Below are positions 16,280-25,368 of a DNA stretch of 64,000 nt, in pieces (the first letter of the stretch is position 1; each line of letters begins with the position of its first letter). The DNA is from Bradyrhizobium diazoefficiens (GTDB taxonomy: Bacteria; Pseudomonadota; Alphaproteobacteria; Rhizobiales; Xanthobacteraceae). The stretch is taken from positions 6,228,501 through 6,292,500 of the forward strand of contig NZ_CP067102.1 in the NCBI RefSeq assembly GCF_016616885.1, read 5' to 3'. The position numbers were made by a program, and so were the translations under genes. The notes beneath the pieces are model-generated. The model was not told where the DNA came from and ran no database searches. It was given only the letters and a program-made list of their open reading frames with translations.

Positions 16280-17524
16280 ATGAATAAAGCACTCTCTGGT
16301 GCATTGCGAAGTGCGTTTGGTGCGGTCGCGACGGGCGCATTGTTGGTGGCGTCAGGCGCGGCATTTGCGGCCGATCCGATCAGGATCGGCGTAATCGCGG
16401 AAGCGCAGGCGATCGCCGGCGCATCGATCCCGCAGGCGGCGCAGCTCGCCGCCGACGAGATCAACGCTGCCGGCGGCGTTGATGGCCGCAAGATCGAAAT
16501 CATCGGCTACGACAACCACTCCTCCTCGGCGGACTCGGTGCGCGCCTTCCAGCGCGCGGTGAACGAGGACAAGGTCAACGCGGTCATCGCCAGCTATATC
16601 AGCGAGGTGGTGCTGGCGCTCGAGCCCTGGGCCGCGCGACTGAAGACGCCGTTCGTGACGCCCGGTGCTGCCTCCAACGAGATCAGCAAGAGCGTCCATG
16701 CCGATTACGAAAAGAACAAGTACACTTTCCACGGCTATCTGACCTCGGCGGCATTGGCACTTTCGGTCTGCGACGGCGCGAAAGACCTGCTCGTCGACAA
16801 GATGCACATGAAGACGGCGGTCATCATGAGCGAGGACGCCGCCTGGACCAAGCCGCTCGATGTCGGCTACGAGGAATGTCTGCCGAAGATCGGGCTGAAG
16901 GTGCTCGACCACATCCGCTTCTCACCTGACACCACCGACTTCACTCCGATCTTCAACAAGATCGAGGGCGCGAAGCCCGACGTCATCATCACCGGCATCT
17001 CCCATGTCGGCGTGCAGCCGACGGTGCAGTGGAAGAACCAGCAAGTGCCGATCCCGATGTTCGGCATCTCCTCGCAGGCGACCAACGAAACCTTCGGCAA
17101 GGACACCAACCAGGCCGCCGAAGGCGTGCTCTATCAGGGCGTCTCCGGGCCCGGCGTCGCGGTGACGCCGAAGTCGGTGCCGTTCGCCGAAAACTTCAAG
17201 AAGAAGTTCGGCAACTACCCGTCCTATGCCGGCTACACCGCCTATGACGAGGTCTATTACATCGCCGACGCCGTGAAGCGCGCCGGCTCGACCGATGCCG
17301 ACAAGCTGGTCGACGCGCTTGAGAAGACCGACTGGGAAGGCACGATCGGCCGCGTCCAGTTCTACGGCAAGGACGATCCGTTCACGCACTCGATCAAATA
17401 TGGCAAGGGCCTGATCACCGGGCTGATGCTGCAATGGCAGGACGGCAAGCAGAGCGCGGTCTGGCCCAAGGACGTCGCCAAGGTCGACATCAAGTTCCCG
17501 AGCTTCATCAAGCTCTCGAACTAG
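16280..17524 (+). CDS. ABC transporter substrate-binding protein, Liv type (copy 1)
   Basis: 414 residues with a signal peptide ending AAFA. The mature part starts DPIRIGVIAEAQAIAGASIP and continues with the type-1 periplasmic fold, including VNAVIASYISEVVLALEPWA and PVITPGAASNE-like residues. It would deliver branched-chain amino acids or a related amide to the membrane pair encoded next. The following permease starts 90 bases downstream. A second protein, about 70% alike by eye, is encoded after the ATPase at 20940-22178, so the two bracket one transporter. AGGGAGAG precedes ATG 16280. Substrate cannot be told from sequence. Confidence 0.92.
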   Translation: MNKALSGALRSAFGAVATGALLVASGAAFAADPIRIGVIAEAQAIAGASIPQAAQLAADEINAAGGVDGRKIEIIGYDNHSSSADSVRAFQRAVNEDKVNAVIASYISEVVLALEPWAARLKTPFVTPGAASNEISKSVHADYEKNKYTFHGYLTSAALALSVCDGAKDLLVDKMHMKTAVIMSEDAAWTKPLDVGYEECLPKIGLKVLDHIRFSPDTTDFTPIFNKIEGAKPDVIITGISHVGVQPTVQWKNQQVPIPMFGISSQATNETFGKDTNQAAEGVLYQGVSGPGVAVTPKSVPFAENFKKKFGNYPSYAGYTAYDEVYYIADAVKRAGSTDADKLVDALEKTDWEGTIGRVQFYGKDDPFTHSIKYGKGLITGLMLQWQDGKQSAVWPKDVAKVDIKFPSFIKLSN

Positions 17525-17614
17525 CAGGAGCAGCTCCCGGGACCACTTCCCGGGAGCCTCCATTTGCGGCGCCCCGCAGCACTTCCCTCAGTTGAGACTC
17601 TTGGCCAATCATCA

Positions 17615-18490
17615 ATGCGAGCTTTCCAGATTCTGATCGATGGCTTTGCCATCAGCGCTCTCTACGCTCTCGGTGCCACCGGCTTCACGCTGATCTTCGG
17701 CGTCTCCGGCGTGCTCAACCTCTCCCACGGTGCCATCATGGTGGCAGCAGCGGTGGCGGCCTGGGCCGCCGCCAGCGTGCTCAATGTCGGCACCTATGCC
17801 GGCGCGCTGATCGGGGTCGGGGTCGCCCTCCTCACGGCGTTCGCCACTTACTTCGCGGTGGTGAAGCCGATCCAGGACTCCCGGCGCATCCCGAACGAGG
17901 AGAAGGAGATCTTCGTCCTCACGGGAACGCTGCTCTGGGGCATCATGATCCAGGAGCTGATCGCCTATTTCTTCACCAACAACGCCAAGACGGTGCTGCC
18001 GATCGTCGAAGGCGTCGTCGACGTGCTCGGCGTCCGCACGCCGAAGAATGAGATCTTCACGGCGATCGTGTGCTGCCTCGTGATCGCGCTGCTGTGGCTG
18101 TTGGTAAACCGTACCCGCACCGGCAAGGCGGTGCTGGCGGCCTCGATGAACCCGCGCGGCGTGACGCTGCTGGGGCTCGAGCTCACCAACATCTACATCG
18201 TGGTCTGGGCGATCTACGGCATTCTGGCCGGCATCGCCGGCGTGCTGCTCGGCATGTTCTTGGGCGTCAGCTCCTACAGCGTCGGGCCGCTGACCGCGAG
18301 CGCGTTCTCAATCGTGGTGCTCGGCGGCCTCGGCAGCGTCTCCGGTTCGCTGATCGCAGCTTTCGTGGTCGGCTATCTCGAAACGGCGACGGCCTATCTG
18401 GTTTCGCCCGCCTACCGCACCATTCCGGCGCTGCTGCTGCTCGTGTTCGTGATGTATATCCGGCCCCAGGGCCTTCTGGGGAGGCGCTGA
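17615..18490 (+). CDS. ABC permease, LivH type
   Basis: 291 residues, all hydrophobic helices of the LivH pattern: MRAFQILIDGFAISALYALG at the start, GVSGVLNLSHGAIMVAAAVA (the conserved N-L-S-H-G segment), and GPLTASAFSIVVLGGLGSVS near the end, which forms the ATPase-contacting region. The start at 17615 is the one that places this first helix; upstream in-frame codons give no hydrophobic segment. One base separates it from the LivM-type gene, so they are co-translated. The protein forms half of the inner-membrane channel. Confidence 0.93.
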   Translation: MRAFQILIDGFAISALYALGATGFTLIFGVSGVLNLSHGAIMVAAAVAAWAAASVLNVGTYAGALIGVGVALLTAFATYFAVVKPIQDSRRIPNEEKEIFVLTGTLLWGIMIQELIAYFFTNNAKTVLPIVEGVVDVLGVRTPKNEIFTAIVCCLVIALLWLLVNRTRTGKAVLAASMNPRGVTLLGLELTNIYIVVWAIYGILAGIAGVLLGMFLGVSSYSVGPLTASAFSIVVLGGLGSVSGSLIAAFVVGYLETATAYLVSPAYRTIPALLLLVFVMYIRPQGLLGRR

Positions 18491-18491
18491 G

Positions 18492-19418
18492 ATGGCGAGC
18501 TTCTTTACCTCGCGCCTGTTCTTCGTCTCGCTGGTACTCGTGATCATCGCAGCTACGCTGCCGCTTTATGTCTCCGGCTATGTGCTGGGCTTACTCACCG
18601 TCGCGTTCTATTTCGGCGTGTTCGCGATGGCCTGGGACCTGCTGTTCGGCTTCGCCGGCGAAGTGAATTTCGGGCCTACCTTCCTGATTGGCGTCGGCGC
18701 CTATACCGCCGGCATTCTCAATGCCCAGTTCGGCTGGTCGGTCTATCTCTGCATCGTGCTTGGCGCGAGCGCCTCCGTCATCGCCGGTCTCGTGCTGGCG
18801 CTGCCGGCGCTGCGCGTGCGCGGACCGTATTTCGGCCTGACCACGCTGGTCGCGGTCTTGATGCTGCAAAACTTCATCGTGGTGTTCGCCGATCTCACCG
18901 GTGGCGAGATCGGGCTGACCATCCCAGATGTCATCACCATCAATGCCGGCGCCAATTACTGGATCGCGCTCGGCTTCATGACGATCTCGGCCGCGATCCT
19001 CTACGGCCTGTCGCAATCGCCTGTCGGACTCGTGCTGCAGGCCAGCGGCCAGGATCCGGTGCAGGCCGGCGCGCTCGGCTTCAACATCGTCAAGCACAAA
19101 CTCGCGGCCTTCATCGTCAGCGCGTTCTTCTCGGGGTTATCCGGCGCGCTGTTGGTGTTCTATTTCGGCACCGCCTCGGTCGGCACCGTCGTCGACGTCG
19201 CGGTCGGCGTCAACGTCATCGTCTCGGCCGTGCTCGGCGGCCGGCGCACCGTGCTGGGCGCCGCACTCGGTGCGATCTTCCTGATCGTCGCCGGCGAATT
19301 CCTGCGCCCGACCGGCGAGCTTGCGACCTTCATCGTCTCGGCGGTCGCCCTCCTCGTCGTCCTGTTCTTCCCCGGCGGCTTCCTCGGAGCGGCCCTCTCG
19401 CGCGAGGCTCGCTCGTAA
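18492..19418 (+). CDS. ABC permease, LivM type
   Basis: 308 residues with about nine membrane helices. The family motif appears as FGFAGEVNFGPTFLIGVGAY in the N-terminal third, and the cytoplasmic coupling loop around QASGQDPVQAGALGFNIVKH. Its start follows the LivH stop by one base, and its own stop overlaps the ATPase start (TAATG), so the three are translationally coupled. Confidence 0.92.
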   Translation: MASFFTSRLFFVSLVLVIIAATLPLYVSGYVLGLLTVAFYFGVFAMAWDLLFGFAGEVNFGPTFLIGVGAYTAGILNAQFGWSVYLCIVLGASASVIAGLVLALPALRVRGPYFGLTTLVAVLMLQNFIVVFADLTGGEIGLTIPDVITINAGANYWIALGFMTISAAILYGLSQSPVGLVLQASGQDPVQAGALGFNIVKHKLAAFIVSAFFSGLSGALLVFYFGTASVGTVVDVAVGVNVIVSAVLGGRRTVLGAALGAIFLIVAGEFLRPTGELATFIVSAVALLVVLFFPGGFLGAALSREARS

Positions 19419-20899
19419 TGGACCAGAGGCTTTCAAACCGGCCCGTGCTCGAAGTCCGCGGCCTGACCAAACGTTTTGGCGGATTGACCGCGGTGAAGAA
19501 CCTCGGCTTCGACGTCAATGGCGGCGAGATCTTCGGCCTGATCGGGCCGAACGGCTCGGGCAAATCCACCGCGATGAAGAGCGTGATGGGCATCGAGCGC
19601 CCGACCGCTGGCGACGTCGTGTTCGAGGGCGAGAATGTCGCGGGCCTGCCCGCGCACAAGATCGCGCGAAAAGGCTTTGGCATGGTGTTCCAGCATTCGC
19701 GGCCGCTGAACCGGCAGACGGTGCTGGAGAACATCATGGTCGCGCTCTTGCCGGACAGCCTGTTCATGCTGTTTCCGGACAAGGCGCTGGTCGAGCGCGC
19801 CAAGTGGATCGCCGATCGCGTCGGATTGGGCAGCGTGATGAACCGCCGTCCGCCGACGCTGCCCTTCGCCGATCTGCGCCGGCTCGAACTGGCAAAAGCG
19901 ATCGCGCGTGATCCCAAAGTGGTGCTGGTGGACGAGCCCTTCGCCGGATTGACCCGCGCCGAGGTCGACGTGTTCTCCGACCTGATCCGCAGCTTCCGCG
20001 ACGAAGGCCGCGCGGTGATGCTGGTCGACCACAACGTCAAGAGCGTCGCAGCACTGGTCGACCGCGTGCTGGCGATGTATCTCGGCGAGGAGATCGTCAC
20101 CGGAAAGGCCGACGACGTCATGAAGAACGAGACGGTGCGCCGGGTCTACCTCGGCGGCGCCATCGAGAGCCAAGCGCGGCCCGAAACCAGCTTCAAGGAC
20201 AAAGTGCCGCTGCTGCAGGTCGAGAATGTCAGCGTCCATTACGGCAAGGCACAGGCGCTGGAGAACGTCTCGATCCATATCCACGAGGGCGAGTTCGTCT
20301 CCATCGTCGGCCTCAACGGCGCCGGCAAGACCACGCTGTTCAACACCATCTCCGGCTTCCTGCCCTATAGCGGCGAGATCATCCGCGGCGGTGAGAAGCT
20401 GCGCGGCACCAGTCCGGCGAAGATCGCCCGCAGCGGCCTCGTGCAGTGCCCGGAATCGCGCGAGCTGTTCGGCGAGATGAGCGTGCGGGAAAATCTCGAT
20501 CTCGGCGGGCAGCATCTCACCGACGACAAGCGCGCAGCGCAGCTGGCCTGGCTGTTCGAGCTGTTCCCGATCCTGAAGGAGCGCCAGGGTCAAATGGCGC
20601 AGACGCTCTCCGGCGGCGAGCAGCAGATGCTTGCGATCGGACGCGCGCTGATGATGCAGCCGCAGATCCTGATTCTGGACGAGCCGACGCTGGGGCTTGC
20701 GCCGGTCATCCTCGAGCTGTTGTCCAAGGCGCTAACGAAGCTGCGGCAGACCACGTCGATCACGGTGCTGCTCGGCGAGCAGAACGTCACCTTCGCGCTG
20801 CCGCATGCCGACCGCGTCTACGTGCTGGAGCACGCCAGGATCGTCTGGGAGGGCGATCCCGGCCGCTTCGCCGCTGAGGCCGGCGCCGATTTTCTCTAA
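19418..20899 (+). CDS. Fused LivG-LivF ABC ATPase
   Basis: 493 residues with two ABC cassettes. The LivG-like half has Walker A GPNGSGKST (residues 43-51), Walker B VVLVDEPFAGLT and the H-loop VDHNVKS. Its signature, LPFADLRRLELAKA, lacks the LSxGQ consensus. The LivF-like half (about residues 265-493) has Walker A GLNGAGKTT, a proper signature LSGGEQQML and Walker B ILILDEPTLGLAP. LivG and LivF are normally separate; the second Liv system in this window keeps them apart. The fusion guarantees a 1:1 heterodimer. It drives uptake through LivH/LivM above and probably works with both flanking binding proteins. Confidence 0.9.
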   Translation: MDQRLSNRPVLEVRGLTKRFGGLTAVKNLGFDVNGGEIFGLIGPNGSGKSTAMKSVMGIERPTAGDVVFEGENVAGLPAHKIARKGFGMVFQHSRPLNRQTVLENIMVALLPDSLFMLFPDKALVERAKWIADRVGLGSVMNRRPPTLPFADLRRLELAKAIARDPKVVLVDEPFAGLTRAEVDVFSDLIRSFRDEGRAVMLVDHNVKSVAALVDRVLAMYLGEEIVTGKADDVMKNETVRRVYLGGAIESQARPETSFKDKVPLLQVENVSVHYGKAQALENVSIHIHEGEFVSIVGLNGAGKTTLFNTISGFLPYSGEIIRGGEKLRGTSPAKIARSGLVQCPESRELFGEMSVRENLDLGGQHLTDDKRAAQLAWLFELFPILKERQGQMAQTLSGGEQQMLAIGRALMMQPQILILDEPTLGLAPVILELLSKALTKLRQTTSITVLLGEQNVTFALPHADRVYVLEHARIVWEGDPGRFAAEAGADFL

Positions 20900-20939
20900 T
20901 GCGCGCGTATCAACAATAAACAACGAAAGGGAAACGACC

Positions 20940-22178
20940 ATGCGATCATCGCGCATTCTGGGCTCTGGCCTCTTCACCTCCGCGCTGGCGCTGTGCCTCG
21001 CCGCGCCCGCCTACGCGCAGTCGAGCGATCCGATCAAGATCGGCGTCATCGCCGAGGTGCAATCGATCGCGGGCGCCGCGACACCGGGCGGCGCGCAGAT
21101 CGCCGCCGACGAGATCAACGCCAAGGGCGGCATCCTCGGCCGCAAGGTCGAGATCGTCACCTATGACAACAAGAGCTCCTCGGCCGACTCGGTGCGCGCC
21201 TTCCAGCGCGCCGTGAGCGAGGACAAGGTCTCCGCGGTGATCGCAAGCTATATCAGCGAGGTCGTGCTGGCGCTCGAGCCCTGGGCAGCTCGCTTGAAGA
21301 TGCCGCTGATCACGCCGGGTGCCGCCTCGAACGAAATCACCAAGGCGATCCACAACGACTACGAGAAGAACAAGTACACGTTCCACGGCTACCTGACCTC
21401 GGCGGCGCAAGCCCAGATCGTCTGCGACGCGGCCAAGGATCTTCTGGTCGACAAGATGCACATGAAGACGGTCGCGATCATGAGCGAGGACGCCGCCTGG
21501 ACCAAGCCGCTCGATGTCGGCTACGAGGCCTGCCTGCCCAAGGCCGGGCTGAAGGTCGTCGAGCATGTGCGTTTTTCGCCTGACACCACCGACTTCACGC
21601 CGATCTTCAACAACATGGAAGCCAAGAAGCCTGACGTGATCGTGACAGGCATCTCCCATGTCGGCGTGCAGCCGACGGTGCAATGGAAGAACCAGCAGGT
21701 GCCGATCCCGATGTTCGGCATCAGCGCGCAGGCGCTGAGCCCGACGTTCTGGAAGGACACCAACGGCGCCGCAGACGGCGTGCCGTCGCTCGCGGTCGCA
21801 ACACCCGATGTTGCCGTCACGTCCAAGACAAAACCGTTCGCGGCGGCCTTCGCCGCCAAGTTCGGCACGCCGCCGGCCTATACCGGCTACACCGCCTATG
21901 ACGAGGTCTACATCATCACCGACGCAATCAAGCGCGCCGGCTCGACCGATCCCGACAAGATGGTCGCGGAGATGGAGAAGACCAATTTCGAGGGCACGAT
22001 CGGCCAGATCCAGTTCTACGGCAAGGACGACGAGTTCACCCACGGCATCAAGTCCGGCCCCGGCGCGGTGACCGGCCTCGTCTTCCAGTGGCAGGACCAG
22101 AAGCAGGTCGTGGTGTGGCCGGAGAAGATCGCGGAAGGCAAGCTGAAGTTTCCGAACTTCGTGAAGCTGTCGCAGTAA
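20940..22178 (+). CDS. ABC transporter substrate-binding protein, Liv type (copy 2)
   Basis: 412 residues from ATG 20940, with GAAAGGG upstream, 41 bases after the fused ATPase. Signal peptide ends APAYAQ. The mature protein is a close paralogue of the one at 16280-17524: both share IGVIAE, SSSADSVRAFQRAV, VIASYISEVVLALEPWAARLK, MSEDAAWTKPLDVGYE and FSPDTTDFTPIFN. The main differences are in the C-terminal lobe, for example SAQALSPTFWKDTNGAADGV here. Two binding proteins on one transporter usually widen the substrate range. A strong terminator follows at 22210. Confidence 0.92.
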   Translation: MRSSRILGSGLFTSALALCLAAPAYAQSSDPIKIGVIAEVQSIAGAATPGGAQIAADEINAKGGILGRKVEIVTYDNKSSSADSVRAFQRAVSEDKVSAVIASYISEVVLALEPWAARLKMPLITPGAASNEITKAIHNDYEKNKYTFHGYLTSAAQAQIVCDAAKDLLVDKMHMKTVAIMSEDAAWTKPLDVGYEACLPKAGLKVVEHVRFSPDTTDFTPIFNNMEAKKPDVIVTGISHVGVQPTVQWKNQQVPIPMFGISAQALSPTFWKDTNGAADGVPSLAVATPDVAVTSKTKPFAAAFAAKFGTPPAYTGYTAYDEVYIITDAIKRAGSTDPDKMVAEMEKTNFEGTIGQIQFYGKDDEFTHGIKSGPGAVTGLVFQWQDQKQVVVWPEKIAEGKLKFPNFVKLSQ

Positions 22179-22209
22179 GAGGGCGGAACAACGCCACCGT
22201 AACGACGTG

Positions 22210-22266
22210 ATGCCCGGGCAGAAGCGCGAACGTCTTCACGCTAGATGTCCCGGGCATTTCGTTTTG
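22210..22266 (+). terminator. Terminator after the Liv operon
   Basis: ATGCCCGGG (22210-22218) pairs with CCCGGGCAT (22249-22257), enclosing a 30-base arm that itself folds (GAAGCGCGAACGTCTTC), and is followed by TTCGTTTT. The U-run fits a factor-independent stop of the plus-strand Liv operon. Confidence 0.75.
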
Positions 22267-22367
22267 CCCCCTTTGAACCGAAGCACCTTGCAAATTCGGC
22301 AGGGTCGATCACAGTAAGGATGGCACGCAGGCAGCTCCAAGAATCTGCGGCTCATCAAGGAGGACGC

Positions 22368-23267
22368 ATGCTCCCCTATGTCGCCCACGACCCGCGCTTC
22401 GAGCGGCTGGTCATCGGCCATGTCAATCTCGAAAAGCTCGCCAGCGGTTGCCGCTGGGCTGAAGGCCCCGCCTACTTCCCGGCCGGGCGCTATCTGATCT
22501 GGTCCGACATTCCGAACAACCGGATGATGCGCTTCGACGAGACCGACGGCTCGGTGTCGGTATTCCGCGCGCCGAGCTTCAATTCCAACGGCAACACCAC
22601 CGATCGCCAGGGGCGGCTGGTCAGTTGCGAGCATTTCATGCGGCGCGTCACCCGCACCGAGCACGACGGCTCGATCACCGTGCTGGCGGATGCGTTCGAG
22701 GGCCGCCGGCTGAATTCACCCAACGACGTTGTGGTCAAGTCGGACAACTCGATCTGGTTCTCAGATCCGACTTACGGCATCGACAGCGACTATGAAGGAC
22801 AGCAGGGCCCGTCAGAGATCGGCGCCTCCAACGTCTACCGGATCGACGACAGCTCCGGCGCCATCACGCGCGTCGTGTCGGACCGGGTGCAGCCCAACGG
22901 GCTGGCCTTCTCGCCGGACGAAACCCGGCTCTATGTCGCCGACACCGGTGCGACGCATATCAGCGGGCTGCCGCCGACGATCTGGTCCTATCAGGTCAGG
23001 GGGCAAACAGTCGGCGAAGCCTCGCTGTTTGCCACCTGCCCGGACGGGCTCTATGACGGCTTCCGCTGCGACATCCATGGTAACATCTGGACGTCGGCGG
23101 GCCGCAGCGTGTTCTGCTACGCAGCCGACGGCACGCATCTCGGCACGGTCCCGATCGGCGAGATCGTCGCCAATGTCTGCTTCGGCGGCCCGCGCCGCAA
23201 CCGCCTCTACATCTGCGGACAGACCTCGGTGTATTCGATCTACCTCAACACGCGGGCGGCGGTGTAA
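22368..23267 (+). CDS. SMP-30/gluconolactonase-family protein, cytoplasmic
   Basis: 299 residues from ATG 22368, with AAGGAGG upstream; longer in-frame readings lack a ribosome site. No signal peptide. The propeller motifs are GCRWAEGPAYFPAGRYLIWS (metal Glu), IPNNRMMRFDETDGSVS, RLNSPNDVVVKSDNSIWFSD, and QPNGLAFSPDETRLYVADTG. This is a lactonase of the SMP-30 family, probably opening a sugar-derived lactone. It ends 32 bases from the end of the minus-strand sugar ABC operon (convergent), so the two may form one catabolic unit. A Tat-exported paralogue is at 11918-13141. Confidence 0.9.
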   Translation: MLPYVAHDPRFERLVIGHVNLEKLASGCRWAEGPAYFPAGRYLIWSDIPNNRMMRFDETDGSVSVFRAPSFNSNGNTTDRQGRLVSCEHFMRRVTRTEHDGSITVLADAFEGRRLNSPNDVVVKSDNSIWFSDPTYGIDSDYEGQQGPSEIGASNVYRIDDSSGAITRVVSDRVQPNGLAFSPDETRLYVADTGATHISGLPPTIWSYQVRGQTVGEASLFATCPDGLYDGFRCDIHGNIWTSAGRSVFCYAADGTHLGTVPIGEIVANVCFGGPRRNRLYICGQTSVYSIYLNTRAAV

Positions 23268-23299
23268 GGGAGCATCGCGACGAAGTCGAGCGTGTCGCG

Positions 23300-24259
23300 T
23301 CAACTGGTGACGCGCTCGCCGCGGCCGTAGACCAGCAGCATGAAGATGATGACGAGGCCATAGATCACCTGGCGGCCGGCCTCGGGCATGTCCATGATCG
23401 ACAGCACGCTGTTGAGCAGCACGATCAGCACGACGCCAATCAGCGTCCCGAGATAGCGGCCGCGGCCGCCGAGGATGTTGGTGCCGCCGATCACGACCGC
23501 CGCGATCGACGGCAGCAGATAGGCATCGCCCATGCCCTGATAGGCCTTGGTGGAGTAACCGGCGAGCAGGACGCCGGCGAGCGCGGCTGCGACACCGCAC
23601 AGGACGAAGCAGATCACGGTGATGCGGCGGGTATCGACACCGGCCAGATACGCGGCTGCTTCCTTGTTGCCGATGGCATAGACGTAACGGCCGAGCGCCG
23701 TGCGCTGGAGGACGATCGTGACGAGCACCGACACGGCGGCCCAGACGAACAAGGCGTTGGGGATGCCGAGCGTGCGGTCGCCGGCGAGCATCCGCATCAG
23801 GTCGGTGGCGCCGGTCTGCGGGGCGTAGCCGCCGGTGTGCGCGACCATCAGGCCGCGCATCACCGCGTTGACGCCAAGGGTGAAGATCATCGAGGGCACG
23901 CGCAGATAGGCGACCCCGATGCCGTTGACGAGACCGACCAGAAGCCCGACGCTGAGTCCAACCGGAATCGCAAGCGGTCCGCCGATCGATGTCGCCATCA
24001 TCGCAGCCGCGGCAAGCGTCCACGGCACCGACAGGTCGATCTGGGCGATCAGGATCACCATCATCATCCCAGCGGCCACGATGCCGAGGAAGGCGCCGAT
24101 CTGAAGTTGCTGCAACAGATAGGTCGGCGACAACAGCGGCGCGCTGCCGAAGCGCGCAAATGTATAGACCGTGCCCGCCACCAGGATGACGAGGATGAAC
24201 AGGGCCGCGATCAGGATCGGGCGGTCGTCGCGCGAGAGGCTGAGGGAGGCCGAACTCAT
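23300..24259 (-). CDS. Sugar ABC permease (RbsC type), second of two
   Basis: 319 residues, about eight helices. Conserved segments: LQIGAFLGIVAAGMMMVILI AQIDLS in the N-terminal part, NGIGVAYLRVPSMIFTLGVN and the coupling region GNKEAAAYLAGVDTRRI, then SIAAVVIGGTNILGGRGRY. This is the RbsC/YjfF-type permease of CUT2 sugar importers. Its start overlaps the preceding permease stop by 4 bases. Heteromeric CUT2 systems with two different permeases are known; the substrate is probably a pentose, aldose or polyol, not resolved by sequence. Confidence 0.9.
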   Translation of the reverse strand: MSSASLSLSRDDRPILIAALFILVILVAGTVYTFARFGSAPLLSPTYLLQQLQIGAFLGIVAAGMMMVILIAQIDLSVPWTLAAAAMMATSIGGPLAIPVGLSVGLLVGLVNGIGVAYLRVPSMIFTLGVNAVMRGLMVAHTGGYAPQTGATDLMRMLAGDRTLGIPNALFVWAAVSVLVTIVLQRTALGRYVYAIGNKEAAAYLAGVDTRRITVICFVLCGVAAALAGVLLAGYSTKAYQGMGDAYLLPSIAAVVIGGTNILGGRGRYLGTLIGVVLIVLLNSVLSIMDMPEAGRQVIYGLVIIFMLLVYGRGERVTS

Positions 24260-25368
24260 CGGAAGAGCTCCAGCGTGTTCTTGACGCGCAAAACGCCGAG
24301 CGCGCCGATGCTGACCGCCGCCAGCAGGATCAGGCCCTCGAACAGCGGTTGCAACAGCGGCGCGATGTCGAAGATGCGGAAGAAGAACGAGATGACGCGC
24401 AAAACCATGGCGCCGAAGATCGAGCCGATCGCGCTGCCGGTCCCGCCGAGCAGCGACGTCCCGCCGATGACGACCGAGGCGATCGAGTTGAGCGTGTAGG
24501 CGCCGGCCTGCGGGATGTCGGCATTGCCCGAGGATGTCTGGATGGCGAGGAACAGGCCGCCGCAGCCGGCGAAGAAGCCGGCGAGCGTGAAGGCGGCGAT
24601 CTTGGCACGCTCGATCGGGAGGCCGGACATGTAGGCCGCGCCTTCGGCCGAGCCGACCGCATAGACGGCCCGGCCAAGCACGGAGCGGCGGAACGGCACC
24701 CAGACCAAGAGCGCGATCAGGACCAGCAGCACGAACGGCACCGGGATCCAGGCCACCGGCGCAAACCAGCTTGCCGCGCCATCATCGAAGATATGGACGG
24801 TCGCGGCGAAATCCCCGAGCGAATTGGTCAGCGCCCAGTTGAGATCCTCGTCGATCTTGCCGCCCGGCGTCGGCCGCAGGAACAGCGCGATGCCGATATA
24901 GACCGCGCCGGTCGCAAGCGTCGCGATGATCGGCTGGATCCGTCCATAGACGACGACGCAGCCGTTGACGAAGCCGGCCAGTGCGCCGGTCGCAAGACAC
25001 ATGACGATCCCGAGCAGGATGCCGCTCACCCCGCCGGGAAAGGTGCCGAGGCCGAGATGCAGACCGAATATCTCGAGATGCAACGGGGTGCCCCCTGCCG
25101 CCCCCGTGAGCAGATAGCTCGCAAAACACCCCACCATGGTCATGACGGCACCCACGGAGAGATCCAGCCCCGACGCCAACACCGGCACGGTCTGGGCCAT
25201 CGCCAGCATGGCGAGTGCAAAGATCTCGTCGCCGTTCTGCACCAGAACCGCTGACGAGAAGCCCTTGGGATGGGCGAGGTTGTAGAGCAGATAGAGGATG
25301 GAGAACAACAGGACGGCGGTGACGATGCCGATGTTCTGCCGGATCCTGATCGCGACATCGTCAAGCAT
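24256..25368 (-). CDS. Sugar ABC permease (RbsC type), first of two
   Basis: 370 residues, longer than its partner because of extra periplasmic loops. Features: FALAMLAMAQTVPVLASGLDL and VGAVMTMVGCFASYLL, the coupling loop GSAEGAAYMSGLPIERAKI, and SIASVVIGGTSLLGGTG near the C-terminus. ATG 25368 lies inside the end of the ATPase gene, an 8-base overlap, and its stop overlaps the next permease start. Together with that permease it should form a heterodimeric channel. Confidence 0.9.
   Translation of the reverse strand: MLDDVAIRIRQNIGIVTAVLLFSILYLLYNLAHPKGFSSAVLVQNGDEIFALAMLAMAQTVPVLASGLDLSVGAVMTMVGCFASYLLTGAAGGTPLHLEIFGLHLGLGTFPGGVSGILLGIVMCLATGALAGFVNGCVVVYGRIQPIIATLATGAVYIGIALFLRPTPGGKIDEDLNWALTNSLGDFAATVHIFDDGAASWFAPVAWIPVPFVLLVLIALLVWVPFRRSVLGRAVYAVGSAEGAAYMSGLPIERAKIAAFTLAGFFAGCGGLFLAIQTSSGNADIPQAGAYTLNSIASVVIGGTSLLGGTGSAIGSIFGAMVLRVISFFFRIFDIAPLLQPLFEGLILLAAVSIGALGVLRVKNTLELFR

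Noticed and set aside
22812..24023. 403-codon minus-strand frame spanning the lactonase and permease ends
   Set aside because: Runs antisense to the lactonase and out of frame with the permease; no motif.
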